From: Fasciolopsis buskii
Lineage: Eukaryota; Platyhelminthes; Trematoda; Plagiorchiida; Fasciolidae
NCBI GenBank assembly: GCA_008360955.1
Contig: LUCM01000147.1
Coordinates: 79,621 to 143,620 of the forward strand
Length of the DNA stretch: 64,000 nt
Direction of reading: 5' to 3'
Part shown: piece after piece, positions 63,625 to 64,000 of the stretch
Layout: every line of letters begins with the position of its first letter
Numbering within the stretch: position 1 is the first letter of the stretch
The notes under the pieces: model-generated
Database searches by the model: none
Seen by the model: the letters and a program-made list of their open reading frames with translations, nothing else
Told to the model about the DNA's origin: nothing
Program-made: the position numbers and the translations under genes

Positions 63625-63984
63625 ACATGATCCCGTGGGACAACGTTCATCGGCCGCACGACCACGCGCTTGTCTGAACACATCCGTGAGCACCACCCGG
63701 CATGGTTGGGCACTGGAACAATTGAGTCACTCAATAGTTCAGTCGTTTCACATCTAGTACAGACTAACCAGATCGTGAATATAACACAAGCTTTCCGGAC
63801 CCTGTATAAGGTCAGAGGTCAACGATCTAGGTTGGCGAAGAGTCGCCTGTTGAGCACTGCGGAAGCTATCGCGGTCCGTCTTCACAATCCTCCACTGTGC
63901 TCTCAAAAACAAAGTGTGGTTGCGCTTCGATTCCCCTGGCCCACTCTCCGTCCCAATGCAAATCCTAGACAACAAAACGATTAA
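63625..63984 (+). pseudogene. GIY-YIG endonuclease end of the Penelope-like element
   Basis: After an in-frame TGA at 63,628-63,630 the frame continues as TTFIGRTTTRLSEHIREH, where FIG stands for the YIG of the GIY-YIG motif, then for about 100 codons to a TAA at 63,982. GIY-YIG endonucleases of these elements nick the target DNA to prime reverse transcription. The TGA falls between the GIY and YIG halves of the motif and would cut the domain, although an ATG-less restart cannot be excluded. Confidence 0.82.
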
Positions 63985-64000
63985 CACAACACGTTATTGT

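Larger units (their letters stand above)
61237..64000 (+). mobile_element. Defective Penelope-like element with inverted copies of its 3' end, cut by window edge
   Basis: A Penelope-like retroelement lies on the plus strand: an N-terminal region (61,660-62,092), reverse transcriptase (about 62,290-63,500) and GIY-YIG endonuclease (63,625-63,984). The endonuclease end is also present in inverted orientation at the 5' side (61,237-61,660). The two copies are mirror partners about one centre, with 61,237 pairing to 64,000. They differ at only a few positions across about 380 bases, with one amino-acid difference in 104 codons. Inverted end copies of this kind are known for Penelope-like elements. 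Many frameshifts and stops make this copy inactive. The 3' limit is beyond the window. Confidence 0.88.

Noticed and set aside
1..64000. CRISPR arrays, bacterial operons, rRNA or intact tRNA genes, viral genomes
   Set aside because: No regularly spaced direct repeats, no operon-like gene packing, no rRNA-like sequence, and the tRNA-like boxes are in broken folds.

Overview
This window looks like a piece of a large, repeat-rich eukaryotic genome that is mostly non-coding. Base composition is moderately AT-rich (roughly 40% G+C by eye). Microsatellites are frequent, retroelement remains come from several classes, and there are no bacterial operons, Shine-Dalgarno sites, rRNA or intact tRNA genes. 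The mix of a Penelope-like element with a GIY-YIG endonuclease, a CR1/Jockey-like LINE, an RTE-like LINE tail and tRNA-like SINE heads would fit a parasitic flatworm, most likely a fluke. That assignment is inference; no single-copy conserved gene is visible to fix it.

Layout: 0-4 kb holds nothing recognised. 4.3-6.3 kb is a decayed CR1/Jockey-like LINE, with an endonuclease end followed by a reverse transcriptase. 7.4-7.6 kb is the end of an RTE-like reverse transcriptase. 10-12 kb has weak exon candidates. 15.8-19.8 kb carries a 337-bp inverted repeat pair with arms about 3.3 kb apart; a G/C-rich tract sits in each arm, and a compound trinucleotide repeat and a tRNA-like SINE lie between them. 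20.8-26.2 kb contains a loose series of plus-strand exon candidates, including an aspartate-rich one, and is interrupted at 22.0 kb by a perfect 67-bp hairpin. 26-53 kb is nearly featureless apart from two tRNA-like SINE heads (37.0 and 41.6 kb) and simple repeats. 53.99-54.61 kb is open in one frame with a single stop. 61.2-64.0 kb is a defective Penelope-like element flanked by inverted copies of its own 3' end, and it runs off the right edge of the window.

Limits: with about 6% stop codons per triplet, the longest chance open run in six frames of 64 kb is expected near 130-140 codons (my rough estimate). Only the Penelope open frame (183 codons) clearly exceeds this and also has recognisable family motifs. 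All other exon calls rest on splice-like sites plus an open frame and have low confidence. No operating multi-gene system was found. The most interesting structures are the two inverted-repeat features and the Penelope element's inverted ends.
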